Assembly (NCBI GenBank): GCA_017309115.1
Contig: JAFLEF010000027.1
Span: forward strand, 1-64,000
Origin: Verrucomicrobiota bacterium
GTDB taxonomy: Bacteria > Verrucomicrobiota > Verrucomicrobiia > Limisphaerales > UBA9464
Direction of reading: 5' to 3'
Length of the DNA: 64,000 bases
The number at the start of each line of letters is the position of its first letter. The first letter of the stretch is position 1. The notes beneath the pieces were generated by a model that saw nothing but the letters and a program-made list of their open reading frames with translations, ran no database searches and was not told where the DNA came from. A program made the position numbers and the translations under genes. This document shows, piece after piece, positions 25,446 through 35,027 of the stretch.

Positions 25446-28400
25446 TTACTCAACCACCACGCGCAGGAAGCGGGATTCGCCGGGACCTATGGGTTCCTGA
25501 ACCGAGCCGGCGCCAACCTGACGCCGGAGCGGGGTCCAGAGGAACAGGTCGTTGGAAGCCTCAACAACCCAGGCGGTGGATGCGGCGCACTGAACGTGGA
25601 AAGACCAAGCGGAAGAAGTGGCGGTGATGGGCGAGACACCAAGGGCGGGTGGCGCCACTTCGGCCGAACCCGGTGACCCCTTGAGGAAGGTACTGCGGCG
25701 CCAATGCCGGGAGGAATTTGGGTCTGGAGCCCCTTCCTCGCGCACGACCAGAGAGTACCCGTCGCCATCGGCCTGAGCGGGCCAGGGGGCTTCGTCGCCG
25801 TAACTGAACCGATAAAGATCGGATCCGCCCAACGAAGTCTGCAAACGAAGCGTTTCGCCTCCGTTGTCCAGGCTGCCTTCAAAGGGCCCGAAAATCGGAA
25901 TCGACGTGGCCAAATCGTTGTAGGCTCGAAATGCGAGGGAGTTGGTGGTGCGAATCAAGAGGGCGAAACCGCCCGGTTCCAGGCTCGCGCCCTTGGGGAA
26001 GGTGAAGGCAATTCCTTCGGTGAACGCAACCCCGTCCAAAGAAAGTGTCCGCGTCGGACTGCTATTGTGGAGTTCGATGAACTCGAAGCCTTCAGGAGGC
26101 GGATTGTACATGACCTCGGTCAGACGCAGAGATTCCCTAAGTTCGACTGCTTGATCGGGCTCGCTGACAGTGAACTCCACTGGCGCGGACCAATTGCTGG
26201 TTCGCCCCTCCTGATCGGTGTAACGGACGCGGGCCCGATATAGTCGGCCGGCTTGAACAACGCCGCCGGGCACGGTTACTTCGGTGGAAGATTCCGGTAG
26301 CTCGCCCGAATCCCAGGTGGCGTTAATCTCGTAAGCCATGGGTTGCGCAGGCTGGTAGGAGGGGTGATCCGTTCGCGAGATTTCCGCCACGCGCCAGCGT
26401 ACGGATTTTAAGGCGGAAGAGCCTTGGTAGGTGTCCCGGGTGAAGCGCAATTGGTTGGCGGAATAATTGGGGGGGCCCTGATAGGCGAGAGTGGGGCGGA
26501 GCGGGCGATCAGGTTCGGCGCTGATCGTATCGAGGGAAAACTCCGGGTCCTGTCCGCGGTAGGTCACATAGCGTTTCATGATTTGGACCGCGCCTTCAAA
26601 GGTTCGGGATACTCCGGTGTAGGGCGTAAAGCGGTAGAAGCGACCTTGCCCAGCCTTGGAGGGTTGGCTGATTTGCGGGTTACCCAGGACCGGATTGAAA
26701 TCCCATTGGGCGCGGTCAGCGTCGATGAAACTGACCTCGTTGGTTCCGCGCAGTCGACGGGCGTATTCGTCAATCAGACGGTACGCCTCATCTTCATTCC
26801 ACAGCAGGTCGCGGAATTCCCGCACCCGATTGCGAAACTCGCGGGCGATGGCGGGGAATCTTGGGGTGTCGCTAAAGTTAGAGAGGACGCGGCTCTTGAA
26901 CGGTTCGTCGCCACCCTGTTGTCCCGCCCGATACATGTTGTCCGCCCACGTCAGGTCGAGATCCCAAGGAAGCACGGTCCAACGTTGTTCCTCCGGATGG
27001 CGGTAGTAGAAGTAGTTTTTCCCGTCGGCGATATCGTAGTGGTGGATGGCCTGAACCACCGTCTGGTAGTTGAAATAGGCGTCCAAGTTCAGATTCGAGC
27101 GCCACCAGGACTCGGTTTGAGGAGTCCCATTGTACGTCGAGAGGAACGCATTCAAGTCTGAAGAATCCGTTGGCCCATCTGGGCCAAGATTGTTGGGTTC
27201 GCCGGTGCCGGCTTCCATTTTGTAGAGGTTACCGTCGGGCAATCCGTGTTCGTCCAGGAAGCGGCCGTCCAGTTGCTCAATGGCGAGGTAAAGTCCCCAA
27301 AAGTCACCCGTGTACTGATCATCGGCCGCGGTTTCCGGAGCTTCGTCGATGATGCGGAACTGGACGAAGGTGCTGTGGGGAGAGGGCAATCCGGCCAATT
27401 GAAATAGACGGAACCCCACACTTTCGAAAAGTCCCTGCTCGCCGCGGTGTTGATAGTCACCCTGCTGAATGCACGCGCCCAGATTCAACTTCGTCCAGCG
27501 GGTCTGGTAGGGTCTCCCCCAATTGTCGCGGGCCTGAAAGTCATGGCCCCGTTTGAAGTCGAACTTCCACATGTTCTTCCCCATCGCATACCGCCACACG
27601 CCGCCACGGGGACGGAAGCGGATGTGATCGTACACCTCGCCATCGTAGACTAAGGTTCCGGTCCAGAAGTACTCGTCGCCATGGGATCGATCGAACCACG
27701 TGGAATCCTCCACATCGTCCTTCCGGGCGAGCAGATGGTAGGTTGGCAGCCGGTTCATTTCGGAGGACGGAACCACGATAGGACTGCCGGCCACGCCGTC
27801 GGCACCGGGTCGGATGGCGCCCTGCCAGGCGGGGACTTCGTCGTAGCAGAACAGGGCGAAGTTGGGTGACGGATCATCCAAGTAGGGCACGGTGAGGGAG
27901 ACTCCCCGGGAGTCCTGCGCGCTCAGCCGATAACGAATCAGCCGTCGATGCTGGCTAAGCTCCGCGGGTAGAACGACTTCAAATACGTCGGGATCAGCCC
28001 CTGATCGCTGCAAGTTCACAGTGGTCCAGCCATTGGTGTATTCGGGGTGTTCCCGGTGCGCGTAACTCCCGGGTTCAACGACCTGGTACTGGGCGGTGAC
28101 TCGGACCACTCCGTCGGGATCGGTCACCTTGGCAGAAAGCGTAACGGGTTGGCCGGAGCGGGGTTGACGGGGTGAATGTGCCACCTGACGGATGGCTGGT
28201 GGGGCATTCGTGGCGAAGACAACATTGATCCGGCCGGGGGTGGGGCCGCGCTCGCTTGGTCCAATGACGGCGGACAATCGGCCGTCGAAAAAACAATCGG
28301 AACTGCTGCCGAGATTGACGTTGGCGACCTGGACGGCGATGAAGTTTTCGCCCTCGCGCAGCAATCCGGAGGGGATCGAAAGGTCAAACCCTTCGTAACC

Positions 28401-29285
28401 GTTGTTTTCCCGAGCGTTCCCGGTGGCGACCCCGTTAAACGGGACATCCTCGTTCGGAAGACCGGCACTCGCGACGCGGACACCGTTGATCCAAACCTTG
28501 AAGCCATCGTCAAACAGGGCTTCGAGGCGCAAGGACGAGACCTCGGCGGCCCCGTTGAGGGTGAAACTGCGACGGAGGAAGAATTGGGTATAGTTCCCGC
28601 GCATTTCATTGAGAGTGGTTCCGAAGGCGACCTCGGGGTCGTAGCCCACGGGCGCGGGCGCGGATTCCCAGGCGCGGTCATCGAATAGAGTGGTCTGCCA
28701 GTTGGGGGCGGGGGCTTGAGTGCCGCGCCACAACCGCCAGGTGGAACGCGCGGGCAGAAGGACGATTCCCGACGTGTTGGGATTTCCCAGAACCGAAGCC
28801 CTCCAGTGCCCTCCCAGGTCGTTGTCCAGATTGGGATGAATCAGTTCGAGGGAATATCCCGGGGCATCTCCGACGGTGGGCCAGGGGAATCCCAATCCAT
28901 AGCCGACGGTGTCCCGCACGGTGCCGGCCGGGTCGCGGAGATTGAGGCGTTCCCCGTCGCCTGCCAGGCGTCCGGTCCACGGACCCACCGCCGAACCACC
29001 AAACTTAGCGCTAAACGAGGCCGGATCCTGAGCGACTACCAAATAGCCTCGGGCAGGCAAGGTGGTTCCGGGGGGGAACGTGAAGTTTACGCCCCCGCTG
29101 AGGGACCATCCGCCCAAGGCCAGAGGGGTTTCGCCGGGCCAATACAGTTCAATGAATTCCACCCGCTCCTGCTTAATGTCGGGACTCGAGTGGATCTCGT
29201 TGATGACGGGGTCCTGAGCCGCCAAACGAAGGAACATCAGGAACAGACCGACAACAGCGGAGCCAAGTTGAACCAGGGACCTCAT
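25446..29285 (-). CDS. Secreted CotH-kinase/lamin-tail domain protein, 1279 aa
   Basis: A signal peptide (MRSLVQLGSAVVGLFLMFLR) precedes a lamin-tail domain (about 28-115: VINEIHSS, FIELYWPG, SGGVNFTFPPG). A discoidin/galactose-binding-like module (about 185-340) is followed by a CotH kinase domain (about 490-900) with RFRPRGGVWR, NLYKMEAGTG and PWDLDLTW (the latter near residue 772). A fibronectin-like segment follows (about 985-1060), then a second lamin-tail domain (about 1075-1180: TEVMYNPPPEGFEFIELHN). The last ~70 residues form a beta module similar to other C-termini in this window. CotH proteins are atypical protein kinases; secreted versions with lamin-tail domains are common in this phylum and their targets are unknown. 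Single-gene unit. Confidence 0.85.
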   Translation of the reverse strand: MRSLVQLGSAVVGLFLMFLRLAAQDPVINEIHSSPDIKQERVEFIELYWPGETPLALGGWSLSGGVNFTFPPGTTLPARGYLVVAQDPASFSAKFGGSAVGPWTGRLAGDGERLNLRDPAGTVRDTVGYGLGFPWPTVGDAPGYSLELIHPNLDNDLGGHWRASVLGNPNTSGIVLLPARSTWRLWRGTQAPAPNWQTTLFDDRAWESAPAPVGYDPEVAFGTTLNEMRGNYTQFFLRRSFTLNGAAEVSSLRLEALFDDGFKVWINGVRVASAGLPNEDVPFNGVATGNARENNGYEGFDLSIPSGLLREGENFIAVQVANVNLGSSSDCFFDGRLSAVIGPSERGPTPGRINVVFATNAPPAIRQVAHSPRQPRSGQPVTLSAKVTDPDGVVRVTAQYQVVEPGSYAHREHPEYTNGWTTVNLQRSGADPDVFEVVLPAELSQHRRLIRYRLSAQDSRGVSLTVPYLDDPSPNFALFCYDEVPAWQGAIRPGADGVAGSPIVVPSSEMNRLPTYHLLARKDDVEDSTWFDRSHGDEYFWTGTLVYDGEVYDHIRFRPRGGVWRYAMGKNMWKFDFKRGHDFQARDNWGRPYQTRWTKLNLGACIQQGDYQHRGEQGLFESVGFRLFQLAGLPSPHSTFVQFRIIDEAPETAADDQYTGDFWGLYLAIEQLDGRFLDEHGLPDGNLYKMEAGTGEPNNLGPDGPTDSSDLNAFLSTYNGTPQTESWWRSNLNLDAYFNYQTVVQAIHHYDIADGKNYFYYRHPEEQRWTVLPWDLDLTWADNMYRAGQQGGDEPFKSRVLSNFSDTPRFPAIAREFRNRVREFRDLLWNEDEAYRLIDEYARRLRGTNEVSFIDADRAQWDFNPVLGNPQISQPSKAGQGRFYRFTPYTGVSRTFEGAVQIMKRYVTYRGQDPEFSLDTISAEPDRPLRPTLAYQGPPNYSANQLRFTRDTYQGSSALKSVRWRVAEISRTDHPSYQPAQPMAYEINATWDSGELPESSTEVTVPGGVVQAGRLYRARVRYTDQEGRTSNWSAPVEFTVSEPDQAVELRESLRLTEVMYNPPPEGFEFIELHNSSPTRTLSLDGVAFTEGIAFTFPKGASLEPGGFALLIRTTNSLAFRAYNDLATSIPIFGPFEGSLDNGGETLRLQTSLGGSDLYRFSYGDEAPWPAQADGDGYSLVVREEGAPDPNSSRHWRRSTFLKGSPGSAEVAPPALGVSPITATSSAWSFHVQCAASTAWVVEASNDLFLWTPLRRQVGAGSVQEPIGPGESRFLRVVVE

Positions 29286-29459
29286 GGGACTTAGGTAACG
29301 TGCCGATACCCCGTCGGCTCAGCAAGTCCAAGGCCGCCTGACTTGAGCGGCCTTGAAGCCGTCCCCGCCGATCGGCATACTCCCTCCGTCGTCAACCCAG
29401 AGTGATGACCGGGCGGTCTGGCGCAGGGGGTTTCCTGTGACTGGCCGCCTGCACTCTTC

Positions 29460-29939
29460 TCATTCTTCCCCGTCAAAATAGTCGAGACTCTCCGAACGGA
29501 TCAGGCGGCGTTCCGGGGAGCGGACCAACCACTTGCCGCTATCGGGATAATGGCATGATTCACCAATCGGGTTGTCGGCCACCACGTAGACCACGAGATC
29601 TTCAGTTCCCGAGTTGATCAGTTGATGCGCTTCACCCGGTGGAAACAGGAAGGCGTCGCCGGGTTCGATGTCGGTGAGACCGCCGACATGACGCACCTGA
29701 CCTCGGCCGGAGAGAACGTGGTAGAACTCCCACTGGGCACTATGGGAATGGTACGGGCAATTCGCCTGTCCGGGGGGGATACGGGAAATCTCCACATCGA
29801 ATGGATGTCGTTCCCGCAGATCTAACGAGGTGGGAACGCGACCCAAGGCTTCGGAGACGTTTTTGCTCGCCGAAGAGAACGTTCCCTTGGGAGAGGTCCA
29901 GGGCTCTTCCGGCATTTGGTGGGTGTTGATTTTCTTCAT
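29460..29939 (-). CDS. Small cupin-domain protein
   Basis: About 159 aa from the ATG at 29937-29939 (an in-frame ATG at 29955-29957 is an alternative; the frame is open further upstream but overlaps the amidohydrolase gene). The cupin motifs are clear: motif 1 has the metal-ligand pattern HSHSAQWEFYHVLSGRG (His, His, Glu), and motif 2 has PPGEAHQLINSG (His). These usually bind Fe, Mn or Ni in a small beta-barrel isomerase, dioxygenase or sensor. The N-terminal ~45 residues are variable. It is the last gene of the run that starts with the ceramidase-like gene, 58 nt after the amidohydrolase. The substrate cannot be told. Confidence 0.8.
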   Translation of the reverse strand: MKKINTHQMPEEPWTSPKGTFSSASKNVSEALGRVPTSLDLRERHPFDVEISRIPPGQANCPYHSHSAQWEFYHVLSGRGQVRHVGGLTDIEPGDAFLFPPGEAHQLINSGTEDLVVYVVADNPIGESCHYPDSGKWLVRSPERRLIRSESLDYFDGEE

Positions 29940-29997
29940 GTGGCTAGAGCAATCCATCGGTCGGACGGAGAGGTAATGGTCTGGTCCAACCGCCTGA

Positions 29998-30930
29998 TCA
30001 TCGAGACTTGAGTCGGTAGACGCGAATCGCGTTGGAATGGAAGAACTGACGGCTCGCGGATGGGCTGCGTTGACTGAAGTAGGCTTGGACGATTCGCAGT
30101 ACGGTTGCGTAGTTCGCAAAGTGAAGGCAGACCGGCCAGTTGCTGCCGAAAAGGAGCCGTTCCGGGCCGAAGGCCTGCCAGACGGCGTCAATCACGGATG
30201 AGTACGCCTGGGGATCGGTAGAGGCCTTTTGTTCTCGTTGTCCGGTGCCTTCAACTAGGCCGCTGACCTTGAGGAAGACATTGGGGGCATAGTGGCACGC
30301 AGAAAGCCCGCCTACCCAGTCATTGGGAGGAGGACTGCCGACTGGCACGTTGGCGCAGTGATCGACGACGACGCGCAGATTGCGAATCTGGTCGCTCAAG
30401 TCGGCCGCCTGCGGCAAATGCTGCGGCGGAATCAGGAGATCCAAGGTTAGGTCGAGGTCAGCCAGACGCCGCAAATCGTCCTGGGCGCGGCCGGGCTTAA
30501 GGGCGGCTTGCAGACGGTCGTCCCCGATGCGGATTCCGCGGAACAATCGATGGCGGCTGAATCGTTGGAGGTGGCTGGCGAACTCGGGCTCACCGGGTTT
30601 CAGGTTGCCCACCACGCCTAGGATGATGGGGTTCTGGTCAGCCAAATCCAACAGCCACTGATTGTCCTCCACCCAGCTGCTAGCCTCGACGACCACCGTG
30701 CCGGTGACACCGAGTGGACGCGTTAGTTCCACAAACTCCGCCGGCAGGATCGTTCGCGACAGGACCGCGTCGTCAGGCGGTGGCCAGGGAACCCCTTGCG
30801 GCCGGCTGGGGTCGTAGAAATGGGTGTGGGTGTCGATGATCCCGCTGTGGGAGTTGGCTGAAGTGGCGCAGCCCGCAGCGACGGCAAGGGCGGCGGTGGA
30901 GGTGGTGGAGACGAACTGACGTCGATTCAT
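29998..30930 (-). CDS. Amidohydrolase family protein (TIM-barrel lactonase type), exported
   Basis: A 310-aa protein. Start chosen at 30928-30930: MNRRQF begins a Tat-like signal and an AAGC lipobox follows; the 4-nt ATGA overlap with the DUF1501 stop also supports it. The enzyme body starts with GIIDTHTHFYDP, the HxH metal motif of amidohydrolase_2. It continues with VVVEASSWVEDNQWLL, GFRGIRIG-like barrel strands, VVVDHCANVP and ends with FGPERLLFGSNWPVC (Asp replaced by Asn-Trp region typical of the family). Relatives hydrolyse lactones such as 4-sulfomuconolactone or fuconolactone. The predicted place of action is outside the cytoplasmic membrane. Substrate unknown. Confidence 0.85.
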   Translation of the reverse strand: MNRRQFVSTTSTAALAVAAGCATSANSHSGIIDTHTHFYDPSRPQGVPWPPPDDAVLSRTILPAEFVELTRPLGVTGTVVVEASSWVEDNQWLLDLADQNPIILGVVGNLKPGEPEFASHLQRFSRHRLFRGIRIGDDRLQAALKPGRAQDDLRRLADLDLTLDLLIPPQHLPQAADLSDQIRNLRVVVDHCANVPVGSPPPNDWVGGLSACHYAPNVFLKVSGLVEGTGQREQKASTDPQAYSSVIDAVWQAFGPERLLFGSNWPVCLHFANYATVLRIVQAYFSQRSPSASRQFFHSNAIRVYRLKSR

Positions 30931-32369
30931 GCGAGAAGTTCCTGAATCACCCGGGCGTCCTGCTGATCGGTTAGGGTGAGTTCGGTGCCGTTGCGTTTGT
31001 AAGTCAGGTGCTGATGGTCCAGGCCAAAGCAGCGGAGCAGGGTAGCGTGCCAATCGTAGTGATGGACGACGTCCTTGATCGCGCGGTGTCCCCACTCGTC
31101 CGTTTCTCCGTGGACATAGCCCGCCCGAAAGCCGCCGCCTGCCACCCACTGACTGAACCCATGGGTGTTGTGATCGCGTCCGCACTTGGCGCGACCGGCG
31201 TCGTTTTGGAGGACCGGCAAGCGACCCATTTCGCCGCCCCAGTGAACCACGGTGCTGTCGAGCAGTCCGCGTTGTTTCAGGTCCTTCACCAAGGACGCGG
31301 AAGGTTGATCCGTCTCGGCGCAGCGGGCGGGCAGTTCCGTGAGGATCGCGCCGTGATGGTCCCAGGATTGGCCCTGGTTGAGAATCTGAACGAACCGCAC
31401 ACCACGTTCCACCAGACGACGCGCGATGAGGCAGCGGGTTCCATAGTCGCGCGTCGGGTCACGATCGAGTCCGTACAGTTTTCGAATGTGTTCGGGTTCG
31501 CTGGACAGATCGAAGGCCTCCCGGGCAGCGGTCTGCATGTGCGCGGCCAATTCGTAGCTGGCGATGCGGGCTTGGAGTTCGAGTTCCCCGGGGTGCTGTT
31601 CCTGATGTTCCCGGTTCAGTTCGCGCAGCAGGGCCAGCTGATTGGCCTGGGCTTCTCCGCGGAGATGGGCGGGAGGATCGAGGTTGAGAATGCGCGGTTC
31701 CGTTGGGCGAACCACCGTTCCCTGATACACGCCCGGGAGCCAACCCGAGGTCCAGTTCTCGCCAATTAACAGCGGCATGCCATGCGGCGAGGTCAGGGCC
31801 ACATAGGCCGGCAGATTCTGGGCTTCACATCCTAGGCCGTAGCCGAGCCAGCTGCCCAGGGAAGGTCGGCCGGCGGTGATGCGACCGGTGTTGAGGGCGT
31901 AAAGAGATTGGCCGTGGTTGTTGACCCCGGTCTTCATCGAGCGGATTAGCGTGAGGTCGTCCGCCACGGAGCTGAGGTGGGGCAGCAGTTCGCTTAGTTC
32001 CATGCCGCACTGACCCTGAGGTGCAAATTGCCAAGGACTGCCCAGGACCTTGGAGGAGGCCTCGGCGGCGTTGTCGTATTGGATTTCGCCGGGGAAGGGC
32101 TGTCCGTCATAGCGCGTCAGCTGGGGCTTGGGATCGAAAAGATCCATCTGACTGGGCCCGCCGATCATGAGCAGCGAGATCATGGCCTTGGCCCGCGGAG
32201 GATAGGGCGTCGGCTTGGGCTTCAGATCGAACTGAACGGGCTCCAGCAGCGGCTTGACCGGCGCGGCGAGCAAGCCATCGCGATTCAGCAGAGAGGAAAG
32301 CGCCAGACCTCCCAAGCCGAACGCGTGGGCGCGCAGGAAGTGTCGGCGGGAGGAACAGAAAGGATTCAT
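30927..32369 (-). CDS. DUF1501 protein with Tat signal
   Basis: A 480-aa protein. The N-terminus MNPFCSSRRHFLRAHAFGLGG is a twin-arginine signal. The body shows the alkaline-phosphatase-like fold features of DUF1501: SLLMIGGPSQMDLFDPKP, LIRSMKTGVNNHGQ, LGSWLGYGLG, CLIARRLVERGVRFVQI and WGGEMGRLPVLQND followed by RDHNTHGFSQW. DUF1501 proteins are nearly always paired with a PSD1 protein in Planctomycetes and Verrucomicrobia, as here, where the PSD1 gene is 15 nt upstream. The amidohydrolase start overlaps its stop. The biochemical role is unproven; metal-dependent hydrolysis is suspected from the fold. Confidence 0.9.
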   Translation of the reverse strand: MNPFCSSRRHFLRAHAFGLGGLALSSLLNRDGLLAAPVKPLLEPVQFDLKPKPTPYPPRAKAMISLLMIGGPSQMDLFDPKPQLTRYDGQPFPGEIQYDNAAEASSKVLGSPWQFAPQGQCGMELSELLPHLSSVADDLTLIRSMKTGVNNHGQSLYALNTGRITAGRPSLGSWLGYGLGCEAQNLPAYVALTSPHGMPLLIGENWTSGWLPGVYQGTVVRPTEPRILNLDPPAHLRGEAQANQLALLRELNREHQEQHPGELELQARIASYELAAHMQTAAREAFDLSSEPEHIRKLYGLDRDPTRDYGTRCLIARRLVERGVRFVQILNQGQSWDHHGAILTELPARCAETDQPSASLVKDLKQRGLLDSTVVHWGGEMGRLPVLQNDAGRAKCGRDHNTHGFSQWVAGGGFRAGYVHGETDEWGHRAIKDVVHHYDWHATLLRCFGLDHQHLTYKRNGTELTLTDQQDARVIQELLA

Positions 32370-32384
32370 GGCGTTGCGGCAGAC

Positions 32385-35027
32385 TTACTCAAGGTAGAGG
32401 AAGCGGTTGGAGGACAGCAGCACCTGACACAGGCTGGCGAGGGCTTCGGACTCAGCGGATTGGGTACTTTCGGGTGGGCGATTCTGACGGAAGACCTGGA
32501 GTTGCCGGTTGTAGAAGTCCTGACAGCGGGCGAGCTCGGAATCGGAAGGCTGGGTGGCGTAGAGAATCTCCCAGGCCCGTAGGACGGCGCGAGAAAGCTC
32601 CTGGCCGTTCTCGAATTCCAGCCGGCGGGCGAGGTGCCTTCCCTGTTCCACCAGGAACGCATCGTTCATCAGGAGCAGCGATTGCGGGGCCACGGTGGTT
32701 AGCGCCCGTCGTTCGCAGTTGGGTGCGAGCACTGGTAGGTCAAAGGTCTCGAGCACCGTGAGTGGACGGCTCCGGCGCACTTGAATGTAAACACTGCGGC
32801 GCAGCTCGGCACCGCTCACGGAACCCACATCCACGGGTTCGCCATTGGCATTTAGCTTCTCTTCGCCCACGACGATACGACCCGAGCCATGACGGGCCAC
32901 GGGAATGGGTGGACCGGCCGGAAACAGATTGAGATCGCCACTCGCGGCCAAGAGCGAATCGCGCAAGGTTTCTGCCTCCAAGCGACGCATCGGGAAGCGC
33001 GCAAGCCAGCGATGGTCGGGATCGCGCTGTTCGGCGACAGCGTGAACGCTGGATTGCCGGTAGGTGCGAGAGGTGACGATCAGACGTTGGAGGCGTTTGA
33101 GCTTCCAATCGTGTTCCATGAAATCGGCGGCCAGCCAGTCGAGCAGTTCCGGGTGAGTGGGTGGTTCGCCCAGATGCCCGAAGTCACCGGACGTGCGGAC
33201 CAGTCCCTGACCAAAATGGTGCTGCCAGAATCGATTCACCAGTACCCGGGCCACCAACGGATGGCGTCCGCTGGTGAGCCATTGAGCGTAAGCGAGGCGT
33301 CGTCCGGAGGTGGACTTCCCGGAACGGGCCGAAGCGATGGCGGCTTCCAATGAGCCGAGCGGAGCGAGCACTTCGAGTTCGTCCGGACGCACGACTTCCC
33401 GGGGCTGATCGTGATCCCCGCGGTGATGGCGTACGGTTTCCGGAACTCGGTCGGCGACCTCGGTGAGGGCCATCACGAATCCTTCGGGCGGCTTGGTGGA
33501 ACGGATCTGATTCGCTTCGGCGCGCTTGGCGGTGACCTTTTTGTTGCCCTCCGGATCATAGAGATCCAGGGAGTACCGGACATCGGCGCTGGGGTACTTC
33601 TTGAACAGTTCCTTTTGCTCCGCGGTGCGATTGCCGGGTTCGGTGTTGCGGGCGATCCGGACGGTTTCACGGAGCTCCTCGGGCAATAGCGCTAGCTGTT
33701 TCTCGAAGGCTTGATCGAGCAGTTCCTTGTGCAGTTGGTCGGCGGCGGAATCGAGAGTTCGGGCTTCGGCTTCGATGGCTTCGGCTCGAGCTCGGTCTTC
33801 GGCGGAGTAGAGGGAATACTGGCGTTCCCCCGGAGCCCGCCATTCCTTCCAGTTCAACGCCGGTTCGAAGATGGCCCGCAAGCGAAAGTAGTCGGCCTGG
33901 GAAATGGGATCGTACCGGTGATCATGACATTGGGCACAACCCACGGTGAGTCCGAGAAAGGCGGACGAAACCACCTTGAGCGTCTCGGCCATGACCTGGT
34001 TTCGGGCGAGGTTGGGATCTGGCGGTCCGTCTCCCGTGCCATCGGGAACCTGCCGAAGAAATCCGGTCGCAATGAGAGCTTCGCGGCGGGCCGGATCGGC
34101 CAGGGCGGCCTGGGTGTCGGCATGATGAGCGGAGGCTAGTTCGTCGCCGGCGAGTTGTTCGGCAATGAACTCGTTCCAAGGCTGGTCGGTGTTGAACGAC
34201 TGAATGACATAGTCTCGGTAACGCCACGATTGCGCCCGGACGGAGTCGGCTTCGACAAAGCCGTTGGAATCCGCGTAGCCGGCGATGTCGAGCCAGTGGC
34301 GACCCCAGCGTTCGCCATATTGCGGTCGGGCCAGATAGCGATCCACCAATCGCTCGAAAGCGTCCGGCGCTGAATCTCCCACGAACGCTTCGACTTCTTC
34401 GGGCGTGGGCGGCAGACCAAGCAGATCCAACGACACGCGGCGAATCAACGTCCGGCGATCTGCCGGTGGGGCAAACGATAGGCCGGTTGCGTCGTGACCG
34501 AGGGCGACCCAAGCGTCGATGGGATTGGGCTCTCGATTCGAAGGGGGTGACGCTTTAGTGATCGGCTGAAACGACCAGAACGTGCGGTCTTCCTCAGTCA
34601 GATAGAATCCTCGCGGCAGTGACTCGGGCTCAGGTCGGAGCGTGGGGGCACCCTGCCGGATCCATTCCGCGATCCGCTCGAGCTCGGCGGGCGTGGGACC
34701 CTTGCCGCCCTTGGGCATTTTCCCGTCGCGAATCACCGTCAGTAGCGCGCTGCGATCCGGGTCTCCGCTGACCAACAAGGCGCCGTCGGCGTCTGTCTGA
34801 TGCGGGACCATGAATCGTCGGAGTCGGAGGTCCAAGCCGGCCTTGGGATTCTCGGATTCGCCGTGGCAGTGAAAGCAATGCGCCTTGAGAATCGGGCGGA
34901 TGTGAACCTCGAAGTTCAGGTTCGTCGAGGTGGCCGCCTCGGTGGGGGCAAGGCCCATCAGGACGGTTAGTCCCAGACCGCCACCAGTTCGGACCAACCG
35001 GCGAATGAATCGGAAGCGCAAGGTCAT
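32385..35027 (-). CDS. PSCyt1-PSCyt2(DUF1549)-PSD1(DUF1553) protein
   Basis: An 880-aa exported protein with an N-terminal signal (about 1-31). The planctomycete cytochrome-c-like domain carries one haem site C51-F-H-C54-H55. It is followed by DUF1549 (about 150-370; RVSLDLLGLPPTPEEVEAF and GERWGRHWLDIAGYADSNG) and DUF1553 (about 560-840; RVLVNRFWQHHFGQGLV, GDFGHLGEPPTHPELLDWLA, LPVLAPNCERR). This domain order is hallmark content of the PVC superphylum. It starts inside the stop of the ceramidase-like gene (ATGA) and is followed by DUF1501. Members are often clustered with sulfatases or sugar enzymes; here there is no sulfatase. Function unproven, possibly redox-linked polysaccharide use. Confidence 0.92.
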   Translation of the reverse strand: MTLRFRFIRRLVRTGGGLGLTVLMGLAPTEAATSTNLNFEVHIRPILKAHCFHCHGESENPKAGLDLRLRRFMVPHQTDADGALLVSGDPDRSALLTVIRDGKMPKGGKGPTPAELERIAEWIRQGAPTLRPEPESLPRGFYLTEEDRTFWSFQPITKASPPSNREPNPIDAWVALGHDATGLSFAPPADRRTLIRRVSLDLLGLPPTPEEVEAFVGDSAPDAFERLVDRYLARPQYGERWGRHWLDIAGYADSNGFVEADSVRAQSWRYRDYVIQSFNTDQPWNEFIAEQLAGDELASAHHADTQAALADPARREALIATGFLRQVPDGTGDGPPDPNLARNQVMAETLKVVSSAFLGLTVGCAQCHDHRYDPISQADYFRLRAIFEPALNWKEWRAPGERQYSLYSAEDRARAEAIEAEARTLDSAADQLHKELLDQAFEKQLALLPEELRETVRIARNTEPGNRTAEQKELFKKYPSADVRYSLDLYDPEGNKKVTAKRAEANQIRSTKPPEGFVMALTEVADRVPETVRHHRGDHDQPREVVRPDELEVLAPLGSLEAAIASARSGKSTSGRRLAYAQWLTSGRHPLVARVLVNRFWQHHFGQGLVRTSGDFGHLGEPPTHPELLDWLAADFMEHDWKLKRLQRLIVTSRTYRQSSVHAVAEQRDPDHRWLARFPMRRLEAETLRDSLLAASGDLNLFPAGPPIPVARHGSGRIVVGEEKLNANGEPVDVGSVSGAELRRSVYIQVRRSRPLTVLETFDLPVLAPNCERRALTTVAPQSLLLMNDAFLVEQGRHLARRLEFENGQELSRAVLRAWEILYATQPSDSELARCQDFYNRQLQVFRQNRPPESTQSAESEALASLCQVLLSSNRFLYLE

